The position numbers and the translations under genes are program-made. A stretch of 64,000 nucleotides of DNA from Citrus sinensis (Eukaryota; Streptophyta; Magnoliopsida; Sapindales; Rutaceae), in contig NC_068558.1 in assembly GCF_022201045.2 (NCBI RefSeq), positions 38,149,501-38,213,500 of the forward strand, in the 5' to 3' direction. The notes beneath the pieces are model-generated. The model saw nothing but the letters and a program-made list of their open reading frames with translations, was not told the DNA's origin and searched no databases. Position 1 is the first letter of the stretch, and every line of letters begins with the position of its first letter. Shown here piece after piece: positions 32,638 through 44,670 of the stretch.

Positions 32638-33321
32638 TAGAGCTGGCAAAACGGGTCATCGGGTCGTGTTCGTGTTGTGTCAAATTTAGGTCGACCCAAA
32701 CCCGACCCATTTAATAATCGTGTCAAAATATTGAGACCCAAACCCGACACGAAAAAATAATCGGATTGCCCAATAACCCGTTTAATATCTATATATTGAA
32801 CAAAAGTTACATAAAATATTTACACACTATCATACATACATATGTACATAAATAATTTATCGATATTATGAAATATACATATCTACCAATATATTACACA
32901 TGTACACTATTGAGGTTTTAATTATATATATATATATATAATATTATTTATCAATATTATAAAATATACATGTCTATCAATTTTTACACATTTACACTAT
33001 TGAAGCTCTAAATGTATGTAAAATTTTATAAATAAAACATTGTGTTTATATTCACCCTTTTAAAGAATAAAAAAAAAATCATCTCTAATATTTGAGTTTT
33101 AATTATAAGAATATGTAAATTATTTTAAAATACAAAATATAATCGGGTCATTAATCGGGTAAATGGGTCAAGAATTTTAACCCAAACCCGACACGGAAAA
33201 AAATCGTGTTGACCCAGACCCGACCCATTTAATAATCGTGTTAAATTTGACGACCCATACTCATTTATTTATATCGTGTTCGTGTCGGATAATCGGGTCG
33301 TGTCAAATTTTGCCAGCTCTA
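32638..33321. mobile_element. hAT-type MITE (intact ends)
   Basis: 684 bp, with 13-bp terminal inverted repeats TAGAGCTGGCAAA / TTTGCCAGCTCTA. Inner sub-terminal repeats are rich in CGGGTCGTGT and GACCCAAACCCGAC. A perfect 8-bp target duplication GTCAATAT (32,630-32,637 and 33,322-33,329) is diagnostic of hAT. Non-coding. A diverged relative sits at 5,038-5,613. Confidence 0.92.
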
Positions 33322-33518
33322 GTCAATATAAATCAATCATTGGTCTCTTTGGTCAGCTTCTGTCAAGTCTCAAATTAATTAATTCTGAAACCCAGAAAAA
33401 GAAAAAAATTATGTTCTCGCATCAATAAACCTTCATATTTATTAACCAAATTAAAATTATTACATAGATAGGGTTAAAACGCCAGAGACTGACAAGGAAA
33501 GCTTGCTTAAATTAATAA

Positions 33519-35278
33519 TCATGCTAATTCATTATCACAGGCATAGGGACAGAGGCGAACTGGGAGTCCCTTGGCAGGAGACAAGTCTGGATCTCTTATC
33601 ATTTGCTCATCTGGGTTCACTTTCTCCCACTTGAATTTTCTCACCGCATGACGCATGAATAAGAGTATTTGTAATTTTGCATAATCTTTTCCAGGACATA
33701 TGTGCTGTCCTCCTCCAAATGGCACGTAAGAGTAAGGAACAATGGGATCATTTCTTTCAAATCTTGATGGGTCAAACGTTTCCGGGTTTGGAAAATATTC
33801 AGGGTTTCTATTTGTTGCATGTATACTCCAGTGTACCTGCATGCAAAAATGTTTCATGCATGAACCAAATAAAATCATTGCTGATTGATGCAAAGTAAAT
33901 AATACTATTAATTACCTTCCATCCCTTGGGAATCCGAAATCCTTCGTAGTTGAAGTCTTCAATAGCTTCTCTGAAAGTTCCAGACGCTGGGGGTTCTAAT
34001 CTTAACGATTCACTTATCACACTCATTGAGTACTTCATCTTTTTTATGTCCTTCATACTCATAGGCTCTCCTGGTGCTTTCGACTTTGCTATCTCTATTT
34101 GCTCTGTCCATACATTTTTGAAAAGACATATGTAATTAGCATACAGAAAAAATTATCACTCTCTGGACGTACTTCGGCTGACTGTGAAAGCTTTTTACGT
34201 CACTTGACTTCGAATATAATAAAAGAAAGAGTTGATGTAATTCAACAGGTGAGATTAATTTTTCATCCCATGCAAACCTTTTGAAAGAGAAAACAAAATT
34301 ATTTTCTCTCAACGTACCTTTACGGACTTTTTCAGAAATTTCAGGCAGGTCCGCAAGATTTTTCATAATGGAAGTAATGGTTGCGCTAGGATTGTCAAAG
34401 GCTGCTGAGAGTAATGCTACCAAGTTCTTTGCAAGAAAAACATCATCAACGTTTTTGCCTTCCTTGTAATTCTCGACGAGGATTCTCGACAAAATATCAT
34501 TCCTTTCATCCAAGTTCTTCTTCTCCAATAATTCGCTCCTCCGTTCTTTAATAATATCAACAAAAATCTTACGTAACTTCCTCGACGACTTAATCGCACG
34601 ATTGAATGTTGTCCCGGGGAAGTTTATGGGCAGTGCAAAAAATGCCCTCACTACTTGGACCATCAAGGGCAAGCTCTCGTCGAGAATTTCTCGATCCCGA
34701 ATATCGGCCAGCAATCGAAAAGATACATCAAATGTTAATTTTCTTGCTAGAGGATACACTCTGACTTCATTGCAACCGTCCCAGTAACGCCTGAAGTGAT
34801 CTTGCACAACTTGATCAGTAATCGCTACGTGTCTCGCGAGAGCATCAGGCTCATTGAAGAATGAGAGGAATTGCTTACGAGCCCTGGTAACATCCTCAAT
34901 GGTAATCTCGTCGCCGGCATTTTCTAAGACTTTAAGGAAGGTATCTGGCCACCAGGATCTCACAAGCTTGTAGTCATTGGAGAACAAGAATTTGTTGCCC
35001 TCGGCGCTTGTTAGAAACACCATTTTTTGACCAACGTGATATGTCTTGAAACACTTACTGTTTTTGTACTTGTGTACTCTCTCAGCAATGAATTCATGAA
35101 TGGCATCTGTTTTGGCCTTTTTGAGATAATCTAAAGTTTCAAAATACTTGAAAGGCCAGCTTACATGACCTGGTGGGAGAGGGAGTTTTTCAGGACCATT
35201 TTGTTTGTTGAGATAAAAGAAGTGGCAAACGAGAGTGAGTATGAGGAGTGTGGAAAGGATGAGGAGGAGGAGTTCCAT
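33519..35278 (-). CDS. CYP716-like cytochrome P450, copy 2 (intact)
   Basis: Exons from 5': 34,318-35,278; 33,916-34,103; 33,519-33,836, the same intron positions and phases as copy 1, giving 488 aa. ATG 35,278 matches the start of copy 1; the frame is open further upstream but that part has no counterpart. It keeps the membrane anchor, LPLPPG hinge, K-helix ESLR, FDPSRF and heme loop [10 protein letters not shown]. The I-helix reads AAFDNPS, so the Thr-to-Asn change is shared with copy 1. Upstream DNA is also similar between copies (gtcaaca..aatggtgca), and a TTTAAATA box lies near 35,347-35,354. It is a tandem duplicate with both frames under apparent constraint, with probable partial change of substrate or expression. 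Confidence 0.91.
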
Positions 35279-36369
35279 TTCAGTAGCTTGTTTATAATTT
35301 GATTTTTTGAAGTGATATGTGTTGATTTGAGTCTTTGATTCTAGCTTATTTAAAGGCAACTAAATAACTGGAACGATAGTGACAAATTATTATAATTGGT
35401 TAAGTCAACACAATGGTGCACATTATAACTATTTTGCTTAACTATTATACATGGCGGGGTATGTATAATTGCACCCTAAAATCAACTCTGATCATCTGTA
35501 GTTTAATGAAATTTTTTTAATTTATTTTGGGCAAATATAACATAATTATTCGGATCCTCTCTTAATCTAGTTTTTCTTAATGTTTATAGAAAATTATGAT
35601 ACGAAGCATTTAAGTCTTTTCAGGCTAACAGTATTATTATTATTTTGAAGAACAACAATAAATTAAAAAATTAAAAAAATTAACTTTGAATTATTAATGT
35701 TAGCATTGCTCAAATTTGTGTTAGTTAAAGAAATTTATTGACATTAGTGACGTGATTCTTGCGTTATCAGTATGTGCCAAATCTTTGAAGAATTTTCTTT
35801 AGGTGTTTTGAATATTTTTTATGATTGTTAAAAATAATAAAAGATAATAAATTTTCAATTATGCACACTTGTATTTTAATGAAATTTTTCATTACAAGGA
35901 CACTCATGATCTAATTTACTATCCATTTCGGGATATAATAATTATTATATCTCAATCATCTCTCTTATTATTTAGGCCGCCTAAAATCAAATACGAACAC
36001 CCATATTTTAATGAAAATTATTATCCCAAAATTACCCTCGATTTAATTTACTATTAAGTATAATGTGATATAAATAGATGGAATACAATCGCTCTTGACA
36101 CCCACTTATCAGTTATCACACTCACACAACTTACAATTGTTCTACCTTAAATCCTTAAGCCTTTTCTTTAAACATGAAATTTAATTATTGCTTAATTTAC
36201 TAATAAATAATAATGTTTATTCATTAATTTTCTCTAGATTAATTAATTAATGTCTCCAAAATTATAATAAGGATATTATTGTAAAAAGATAAGAAAAAAT
36301 AGGAGTAAGAGTGTCACATATTCAATAGTAAGTATGTCTAAAGATATTTTTTAAAACAAAGAAACTAAG
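35279..36369. other. Promoter flank and spacer
   Basis: 35,380-35,440 matches the promoter of copy 1. Near 35,868-36,060 a segment of about 110 bp (cactt..tattttaatgaaa ... gatttaatttactatt) occurs twice in tandem with divergence. No gene is seen. Confidence 0.5.
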
Positions 36370-36370
36370 A

Positions 36371-36783
36371 GGTTGTTTGTTAAAAGTCAGAAGTATAAAT
36401 TTTACTAATTTCAGACCTTTTTTAAAATTTGTTTATTTATTTTTTTGTAACTTATGTCTGATTTTCAGATATTTACATCTTAAAAGAAAAAGTAAACTTT
36501 GTGACTTTTATCTAAATTGAAAAAGGTCTTAATGATAGGTAAATCTCTATAAAATAACTCATTTCCTAAACTATAAAATAGAATCCTCCTTTTTTTTAAT
36601 TTACAAGAATATAAATGTCAAAGAACCAAGTTTAAGATTTTTTTATTATAAAAAATGCTAATTATATTCAAATATTAAAAAAAGAAAAATAAACATGTAA
36701 TTCAAATTTTGTATTCAAACCCATTCAGACTTCATAAAAACTTAGACCCATTCAGATTTTAAACTAGAAAAACAAATGCTACC
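36371..36783. mobile_element. MITE-like element (ggttgtttgt family)
   Basis: The left end ggttgtttgttaaaagtcag and the right end (reverse complement ggtagcatttgttttt) pair imperfectly. The left 110 bp match the reverse complement of 46,980-47,130, and the right end resembles 46,640-46,702. Non-coding. Target duplication uncertain. Confidence 0.45.
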
Positions 36784-37650
36784 TAAGTCTTGATATAATT
36801 TTTAAAAAGGGACTAAATATATATTTAACCTAAAATATAGGGACTATTGGAGCATTTACCCATTGTTATTTTATAATGATGTTATTATAGAAAGAAATAA
36901 AGCCAAAATACTAACAATTCGTTTGGTTTGCTAAGATGCAAGATTTGGTTATGGGTTTGGATAAAAAGGTTAATATATATATTGAAGAGGTTTGGCTAAG
37001 GACTATTTTAACATTTGAAAGGGTGTGTAGAATCATTAAATTTTATATATGCGAGTACACCGTAAAAGAATATTCAAAATATATTTTATGATACAAATAG
37101 TCTCACCCTCCATTTTATAGCTCAAAAACAGTGTACCAATGGGGTGCATGTAATGATCTTATACTGTAATTGCTCGCAAAATAGTAATAATATTTGGTCA
37201 TAGCCAAAACAAAGGCAAGCTAGAAACGGTAAGTGATGCTGTCATTTTGGGTTGGGTTTTTAAAATCTATTTTATTTGGTGGGATTATTGGCACTCCATC
37301 AATTTTTTTTTAAAACCATTATTCTATTACAATTAGATTTAGTAACATATACAAATAAAAATAATTCCACGTATTTTTTTTCTCTCACTTTAATCTATAT
37401 ATTCCAAAATATCACATTGATATCATAGGAGTGGAAGGGTTCCTGTTTTATGTGATTGGACAACAATGTTTTGGTAGAAATAGACATGAGAACTTTTTTT
37501 TTCTACTTTTCAAAATGCTTCAATTCAAAAAAAAAAAAATCGAATTCTCAATTCATTTACCTTATAGATCATATCAATTATCAAATAAAAATGGAATGCC
37601 CATTGATTATCGATCATAAGCATAGTTAATTTTTACTAAAATTTTATGAT
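36784..37650. other. Non-coding spacer
   Basis: AT-rich. Near 37,278 (gggattattggcactccatc) lies one end of the MITE family found complete at 50,906. No other element border or gene is supported. Confidence 0.5.
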
Positions 37651-37656
37651 GCTTAC

Positions 37657-38214
37657 TGTGGGTGCGATATTCTAGAGGCACCAAATTGCATCATGTGTCC
37701 ATAAAAAAAAAGGAAAGAAACTATTCCGAAAAAAATAACATCCAATCTATTCTAGTGGAATAACACTCAAGATAAAATTCTTCAGGAACTTGTGAAATTA
37801 ACTAAAAGCAAAAAACTCATTATAATTCTGGATTTTGAGGTCTAAGGGAATCATGCCCAAAGTCACCACAATATAGAGAAACACATAAGTACAGGAATAA
37901 GTATGCTTGTTTCCCCACGGTCAAATTCACGTCCACATACACAATAATAATGGGTGACATGTGTCATTGGGAAGAGAGGCCAGAGGAAAACCTTAAATCC
38001 ATATCACCGACCATCTATAAATAGAACCACCTTTATGAGAAAGTGATCCTTGGCCTCCAAGACTATTGTTCTTTATTAAAGAAAAAAATACTAAATCTTA
38101 TTCATTCTTCTTCTTCCCTTAAATCTTAATAAAACACTAACTTGTGCGTCAGAGTGCCTTTTTCTGGTATTCACCTCGTCAGATTCAAGATCAACAAGCA
38201 TCACAACTGATTAG
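37657..38214 (+). repeat. Gypsy-like LTR remnant
   Basis: Shows the usual end of a plant Ty3/Gypsy LTR: a TATA-type ctataaatag near 38,015, a pyrimidine-rich stretch, then acttgtgcgtcagagtgcc (38,141 onward), a phrase common to this LTR class. Neither TG/CA border nor target duplication could be fixed, and no internal coding domain follows. Confidence 0.45.
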
Positions 38215-39440
38215 TGTTAAAATTATATGTTTATTAGGGGGTAAAAATGTTCTTATGTGCTATTAATGTAATTTATATTTGTAATTGTGTAACTTATTGT
38301 GAATTTCTAAGTATTTTTTCAAATATTTAATTTTGTGTAGTTTTGTGTATTTAGTAGGTAAAAGTAATAATTTCATGCAATTTGAGGCTTAAAACAAATG
38401 TACGGATGTCAAATTTGGATTCCGAAAGTCCGAGAAATTATGTCATTGTTGAGGAGGATCCAAAACTTTTGTTGTAAATTTTTAAGTTTTTACCACGGTA
38501 AATGTAGTAGTTGTAAAATTATAAATTTTTATCATATTAGATATGATAATTGTTAGTGGAATGTGTTGGATGTGCTTGAGTAGATCAAGTTATATTTATG
38601 TTTTATTAGTGGGACAAATGTAAGGTTAAGATGTAATTAGATTTATTTGTTTGTGTGGTGTGAATTTACCATGTATTAGTATAAATAAAGAGGGGGGTAC
38701 ACCTCTTCACACCTTCTCTTCTCTTCTTTCCCCCCAAATTCTTTTTCTCATCTCTCTTTGTAATATATTTTCAATAAATAAAATTAGTTTTATTTCAATT
38801 TTCAAAATCTATTTTTTTAATTATGTGTTTTTCAATTTTAATAATTTCCTTTATTTCAAAAATGTTTAGCTAAATATTCATAGTTAGGGGAAAGCGAAAC
38901 TCTTAGTAAAAAAAAATGATTTAATCAAATTCTATTTTTAATTGTAAAAATTGAATTATTTTCTATTTAATTTTATCCATATTTTATATTTTGAAATTTT
39001 GATTTGTTGTAGACAAAAATGAGAGTTTGGCACAATGAATTTTTAATATCTTAGTATAAAATATGGAAAAATGGTATTTTGACTTATTGTATACAAGTTG
39101 ATTTTTGGCACATTAAGTTCTTAATCCATTATAAAATTCATGGGAAAATTATTTTAATTTATGCAATTAATCTTTTGGGAAATAAAATAAAAATAAAAAG
39201 AATTTGTTAAATTGTATTTATTACTAGGAGTGGATCCATAACTCTAACTAATTCAATTTCCTAGTTTTTCTTAAATTAAATTGCATATTTTTAATTTTAA
39301 TTTTTAGTTTTTTGATAAACTTAAATAAACAAATTAAATCATTTCTTTGTGGATCAACATCGGACTCACCGAATTATAATATAATAAGACACTCTTATAT
39401 TTGGGAGTTAAAAATCACTTTTAAGTCGCGTCAACAACTT
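38215..39440 (+). repeat. Possible second LTR-like stretch
   Basis: Carries a promoter-like agtataaataaag (near 38,678) followed by a pyrimidine-rich tract, and near 39,350-39,435 a ggatcaacatcggactcac ... acttttaagtcgcgtcaac end reminiscent of Gypsy LTR termini. Open frames are short. The assignment rests on style only. Confidence 0.3.
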
Positions 39441-39962
39441 CTCTACAAATAAAAAATACGTGTGAAGGTAAATTCTATCCCCTTCATTCAAAGAAAAGAT
39501 TAAGAACTTGATTTAATAAATAAATAAATAAATGTTATTTTCAATTTCAGAGTAGTGAAATTTTTTGAAGAATGAAACGGCCACTGCAGTTGAAGGAGGT
39601 GAATTTTCTTCATGTCATATTTTTTTTTTTAAAAAATCTACATGTTGTATGAAAAATCAAAGATAACATCTTGCTACTTGGAATATCTTCAACCATGTGA
39701 TCAAACACTCATATGATAATGAACTTGAAATTTATGCTTAGGTTGAATCATTTGTTGTAGCTCGAGAATAAACTGATAAAGCTTAGTTTTACATCCTTTG
39801 CAATCCAAAACTAATTTAATCACATTTACTTCTTTTTCTCTTGTATTTTCTTGTATTTTCTTTTTTAGACTCATCTATACAATTAATTTGCACAAACTTA
39901 AATCAGTAATATTTTTCCTTTTTTTCATATTGCTTATTTTTTATTTTTTTGGAAGTTAATGT
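39441..39962. other. Non-coding spacer
   Basis: AT-rich, no gene or defined repeat. Confidence 0.5.
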
Positions 39963-39971
39963 TTTTTAATT

Positions 39972-40549
39972 GAGTGGGACTATTAGCACCCTGTAACTTT
40001 CTTTTCAAACCCCTTTTCTACCAAAACCTACTTTAATTCCCAAAATATCTTTTTTCATTTTTTCAGTTTTTTTAATTCAAAAAGAAAAACAATTCAGTTC
40101 TTTCCAGATAACTCTAATTAAAAATATTGTTTTTATAAATTTTTGAATTATTAAATCATACATATTTTACTAAAAAAAACCAAATACATGTATGAATTAA
40201 GTAGAATTAAAGTGGAATCAAATAGTTATTATTTATTTTTTAAATTAAAAATAAGTTTAGAAAGTTTTGTAAATTAAAGTGGACTCAAACAACTATTTTT
40301 TAAAAAAATTATTTATTTTTGAAAATTAAAAATAAGTTTCAATTAAAAATAAGTTTTGTAAATTTCTCAAGAAAAAGTTGTTTGTGAGTAAAAAAAAAAT
40401 TTGTAAAAGACTTTTGGTGTAGTTGTTATGGTGTAAAGAGTTGAAAAGAGAAATATAATAGTATAACTATATTTATTTTGTCCTTTAATGTAATTGCAAT
40501 ATGAGAGGGGTTTTATAAGGATTATAGAGGGGTGTCAATAGTTCAACTC
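39972..40549. mobile_element. hAT-type MITE (GAGT..ACTATTAGCACCC family)
   Basis: Ends gagtgggactattagcaccc and, reversed, gagttgaactattgacaccc. The flank tttttaatt is repeated on both sides (39,963-39,971 and 40,550-40,558), giving an 8- to 9-bp duplication. Same family as 50,906-51,512. Non-coding. Confidence 0.7.
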
Positions 40550-41222
40550 TTTTTAATTTTGTACAGAGAGAAGGTTTTCAACAATGGGCTTATTTGAAAA
40601 AAAAGAAGAAGAAGATATTTTTGGCATTAAATAGAATATAATCGAAAAGTCGGTTTTAAGAGGATTTTAAAAAATACCAATAGTTCAATACTTTTTATTT
40701 AAAAAAAAAATTAACCCAAAACGGCACTCAGTCCCTCCATTCCTGTGTTCCCTCATTATTCAAATGATCGATATACAGTCCTTTTGGGACTGTTGCCCAG
40801 CAATAGCGGGCCCATAGTTTGCGGTGGATATTGTGCTCCGGAGATTTTTTGTTCATATATTTGGCTGGGAAGAAAACAAGAATTTTTTTTTTGATCAAGT
40901 AAAGTTAAAAAACATAAGTTATTTAAAGAGATTAATTGAGGATGATTTGATCATTTTTAAGATTATCCCAAGTAAAAGATTATTTTAAAAATATAATAAA
41001 TGGATGATTTCAGGAACAATAATGTTAGGGACCTCAGCAGTTAAATCCCAATTATTATCCTAACTATTATTGTGCATGACTCATTTATTTGACAATAAAT
41101 TTTATAATTGGTGCAAATATTACTCTTGAACAAATAGGTGTTCAAATTTTTTTATATAGTGAAAATAGCCCCTTTGTAGATTTAAGGCCTTTAATTAAGC
41201 TTTAAGTTTCAACTTTTGAATT
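40550..41222. other. Non-coding spacer
   Basis: Includes a GC-richer patch (40,720-40,870) without coding signal. Nothing else is seen. Confidence 0.5.
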
Positions 41223-41768
41223 GAGTAATGCTATTGGCATCCCACCATTATCCTTATCAAACCCCCTTTCCCCTTATATTCTATCTTTAATTTCCAAGAT
41301 AACTTCCTCAATTAATCCCTCAACTAGTAAGGCTCTTTCTTCAAGTCCACAGCCAAAAGCAATCTAAAAGTACATTTACCTATTTCAAAACAAATAAAGA
41401 GGGCGTAGTTAACTCAAATGTATGTATTTTTAACTTATTTAATTAAAATAAACACAAGTTTGCTTGTCTTCTAACATGCTCATAAAGTTAGTAATTTATA
41501 AAAACTTTTACAATTTTTTTTTTTTTGGCTACAAACACAAATTGGAATAAATTTTAGTTAATATCAAATTCTTACTCTTTTACAATCGACTTCTTTTTTT
41601 GTCTTTGTAAAATTTATGGCATTTGTAATAGACAAAACGACCGAATAAAATAATTGGAAGTGAATTTGATTAGATGCATTTTTTCTTTGAATATAGAGGA
41701 TAAAATTGTAAATACAAAACGAAAAGTGGTTTTATAAGAGAAGTAGAGGGGTGCCAGTAGCGCCTCTC
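41223..41768. mobile_element. MITE, second copy of the 39,972 family
   Basis: Ends gagtaatgctattggcatcc and, reversed, gagaggcgctactggcaccc, diverged from the other copies. No readable target duplication; an older insertion. Confidence 0.55.
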
Positions 41769-42608
41769 TTACGAATTTTGAAGGAGCCCACATCATGTTC
41801 TTAGTCAGAGTCAAGAAGCCCGAATATATTAAAAATAAAAAGACTATATTCTACTTCAAATTACTAAATGCATATAGAAGAATGAAAATGCCCTAAAAAT
41901 AAAAATAAATGAATATATTCATACGATCATCCAACTTTTACAAGCATGCCATGAATATAATTACACAGATCCACACGACTGAAAAGGGTAAAATATTTTG
42001 AAATTTTGACCTATTTATTAAACATTCTCTTTCTTTGGGCATTATTGGAGCAAACATATCACAAAATACATAATAAAATTAACCACGAACTGTTAATTTG
42101 ATAATCCTCCCACATACACGAGGCTTCAGGTCTTACATCATGAAATTGGAATCTTCACAGCATCCTGCATAATAAAAAATGAAAAAAAAATGTAGCACAC
42201 AAAATTCTCATTAAAATGATCACTAATTAGTATACAAACAGTAGCTTCAACATCAATTAATTAAGAACCATATTGATAAAAGTCACTATAGCTCTTATTT
42301 AAACTTGCTTTTGCAGCTTAACAGGTTCCCTAATGTACTGATTTATTTCATGTTAACTGCTATGGAACAACTATAGATGCATGGTTCTGCAAATTCAATA
42401 GTAATGATCAAACCTGAAACCCCATTTTATTGATATTCATTTCCCCATTGTTGTGGAAATGTAAGTTATAAATCTTGAGCAACAAGGCCAACCAGGCATA
42501 AGGCTTAATTTATATTTACCAAATCCTAACCTCTTTTTGCTAAAATAAAGAAAGAGTAACAATGATGATGGTAAGTAAATTCTTATTGAAATGCTTCAAA
42601 CCTTGTAT
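41769..42608. other. Downstream flank of the peroxidase gene
   Basis: Non-coding. The portion nearest 42,608 should be 3' UTR of the minus-strand gene. No other gene is seen. Confidence 0.55.
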
Positions 42609-44670
42609 TCAACATGATCCCAGCAGATTTTGTATGTCTTTCTGCAAGGGGAAATGAACAATAATTGATTAGTGACATTTGAAAGCCTTTCTGAGAAGTG
42701 AGAATTAAGCAATTATCAAAGAGGAATCGTTGTTCCAACCTCGATCTTAAGAGGTGATGTTGTAGGAGCATATCTCTCTACAACCTTCCCTTCTTTATTA
42801 ACCAGAAACTTGGTAAAATTCCACTTGATTGCATCTCCAAGGAATCCTCCTTTCTCTGATTTTAGAAACTTGTAAATAGGTGCCGCATTCTTTCCATTCA
42901 CATCAATCTACCATAGCAAAGTAAAGCAATTGTTAAAACATTGTGCACATGGGTTGAGAAGAAACTTTTACTTTGAACTGGTCTTCTGCGTATAAAGGAT
43001 TACCTTATCAAAGATTGGGAATTCAGCTTTGAACATTGTGCATGCAACTTCCTGAATTTCCTCATTGCTTCCTGGCTCCTGTCCTGCAAACTGGTTGCAA
43101 GGGAACGCAAGGACCTCAAAGTCTGCATTAGCAGTTCTGCTCGTTTAGGAGACTAAATTCTAGTCTTTGGAAACATTATGGAACTCAACAAACTTATTAC
43201 ATGGCCGGGCAAGAATGAAATACAGACCTTGGTTTTTGTATTTTTCATACAAAACATTCAGTTCCTTATAGTTAGATTGCGTTAAGCCACTGCAAAGAAT
43301 GATAATATAAACATGAGAAACACAAAAGATATCAAGCAAGAAAACCTGTAGCTTGCTAGCTAATTAAAGCGCAAGACACATGACAAGCTTCAGCCTTGGA
43401 AAAGAGATTATCACTCTCTGCATTCAGTTTCAGATGGAGAACAGCAACTTTCTTTTATTAAACAACAGCGGTGACCAGAGTGCCATTCTATATTGAGCAA
43501 AGCATATCTGTTACCCAACCTATTAATTTGTGTAAAACACCTCACCATAGTCCAGAAGGGAAGAAAATTGTGTCACTTCTAGTGGCCGAAAATGAAATGA
43601 ACTAGATCAAGGGGGGGCCACAATATTATGTTTGAGGCAGATTATAAGCTCTGTTCTTTCTATGTTACTTCCAATTGTTCAAACTCTGAAATCCATTCCC
43701 AGTGCATCTATCAACCGAAATTATATAGCCATGCCTGTGTATGAGAATTTAGAGAAGACAGCATAAGATCTGATACAAGATGTTGCAGTATTTCTAACGC
43801 TAAGCTATGGTGTCTACCTGACTAACACTGAATTTCAGCCTCAATACAAAATATAGGGATGACAATTGCAACTAATTTTGCCTCAATCATATTACAAACT
43901 GGGGTGAGCAAAGTTTACACAGCATGAAGTATATAATATGCGCCTACATGGCATAAATAAAGATTGGAAATGCAATTAGGAGATTAAAAGTATTACCATG
44001 TCATAGGAATGTTCATCAAGACATTTTAATGTAGAAGAAATAAAGCTACATTACCATTTGGAAGCAACATTCACTACCAGGAGAACCTTCCCACGGTACC
44101 CACTTAGACTCACATCATTTCCACGAATATCCTGAAATTGAACCCAATTATCAGAGCATATGCAGATATCGTCAGAGCCCTTCAAAATCGCCGATTCTTG
44201 TAAGATGTTTATATATCATTTTTCGTTTTTCAGGGTCCAAACAGAACAAAAATTAGACACAGACCAAAACATAAAATATATGTGGTGCTCAATTTCTTAA
44301 GAACATCAACTACCAAATTATCAATAAAATCAAAATATATAACAAATCACTAACAATCAAAACGTGAAAAGCTAATAAATCCAATGGAGCAGTTTACAAC
44401 AGCCCACAGCAGCAATCAAACCAAAGCTGATGCTTAAATACATAAACTTCCATGAAAACAACGAAACATAAAGCATAAAATTCATAACCAAAAAAGCGGA
44501 GAAAAAAAAAATACCTTGACAGTGAAGTCATAGATGGACTTGGGAGCCTCTTGCGTAGCCATATTCTTTGCAGAAAAAGAAGATGGGTATTTGTAAAAAT
44601 ACAAGAAAAATGCGAACACAATAAAGAGGAATGAAACCCAGTTGCTATTTTTCATCAAACGCAATGTCAT
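42609..44670 (-). CDS. GPX: Plant glutathione peroxidase (thioredoxin-type), six exons
   Basis: Exons from 5': 44,515-44,670 (or from 44,562); 44,055-44,131; 43,228-43,289; 43,004-43,122; 42,740-42,907; 42,609-42,641. All junctions are GT-AG and in phase. From the inner ATG 44,562 the protein is 168 aa ([16 protein letters not shown]...). Peroxidatic Cys42 in ASKCGLT is split across an intron. FPCNQF gives Cys71 and Gln73, [10 protein letters not shown] gives the resolving Cys90, and KWNFTKF gives Trp131 and Asn132. It reduces lipid and hydrogen peroxides, with thioredoxin as the usual plant donor. The frame extends upstream to ATGs at 44,655 and 44,670, adding a hydrophobic segment ([16 protein letters not shown]) that would anchor it in the secretory pathway, as in some GPX3-type enzymes. 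Confidence 0.93.
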
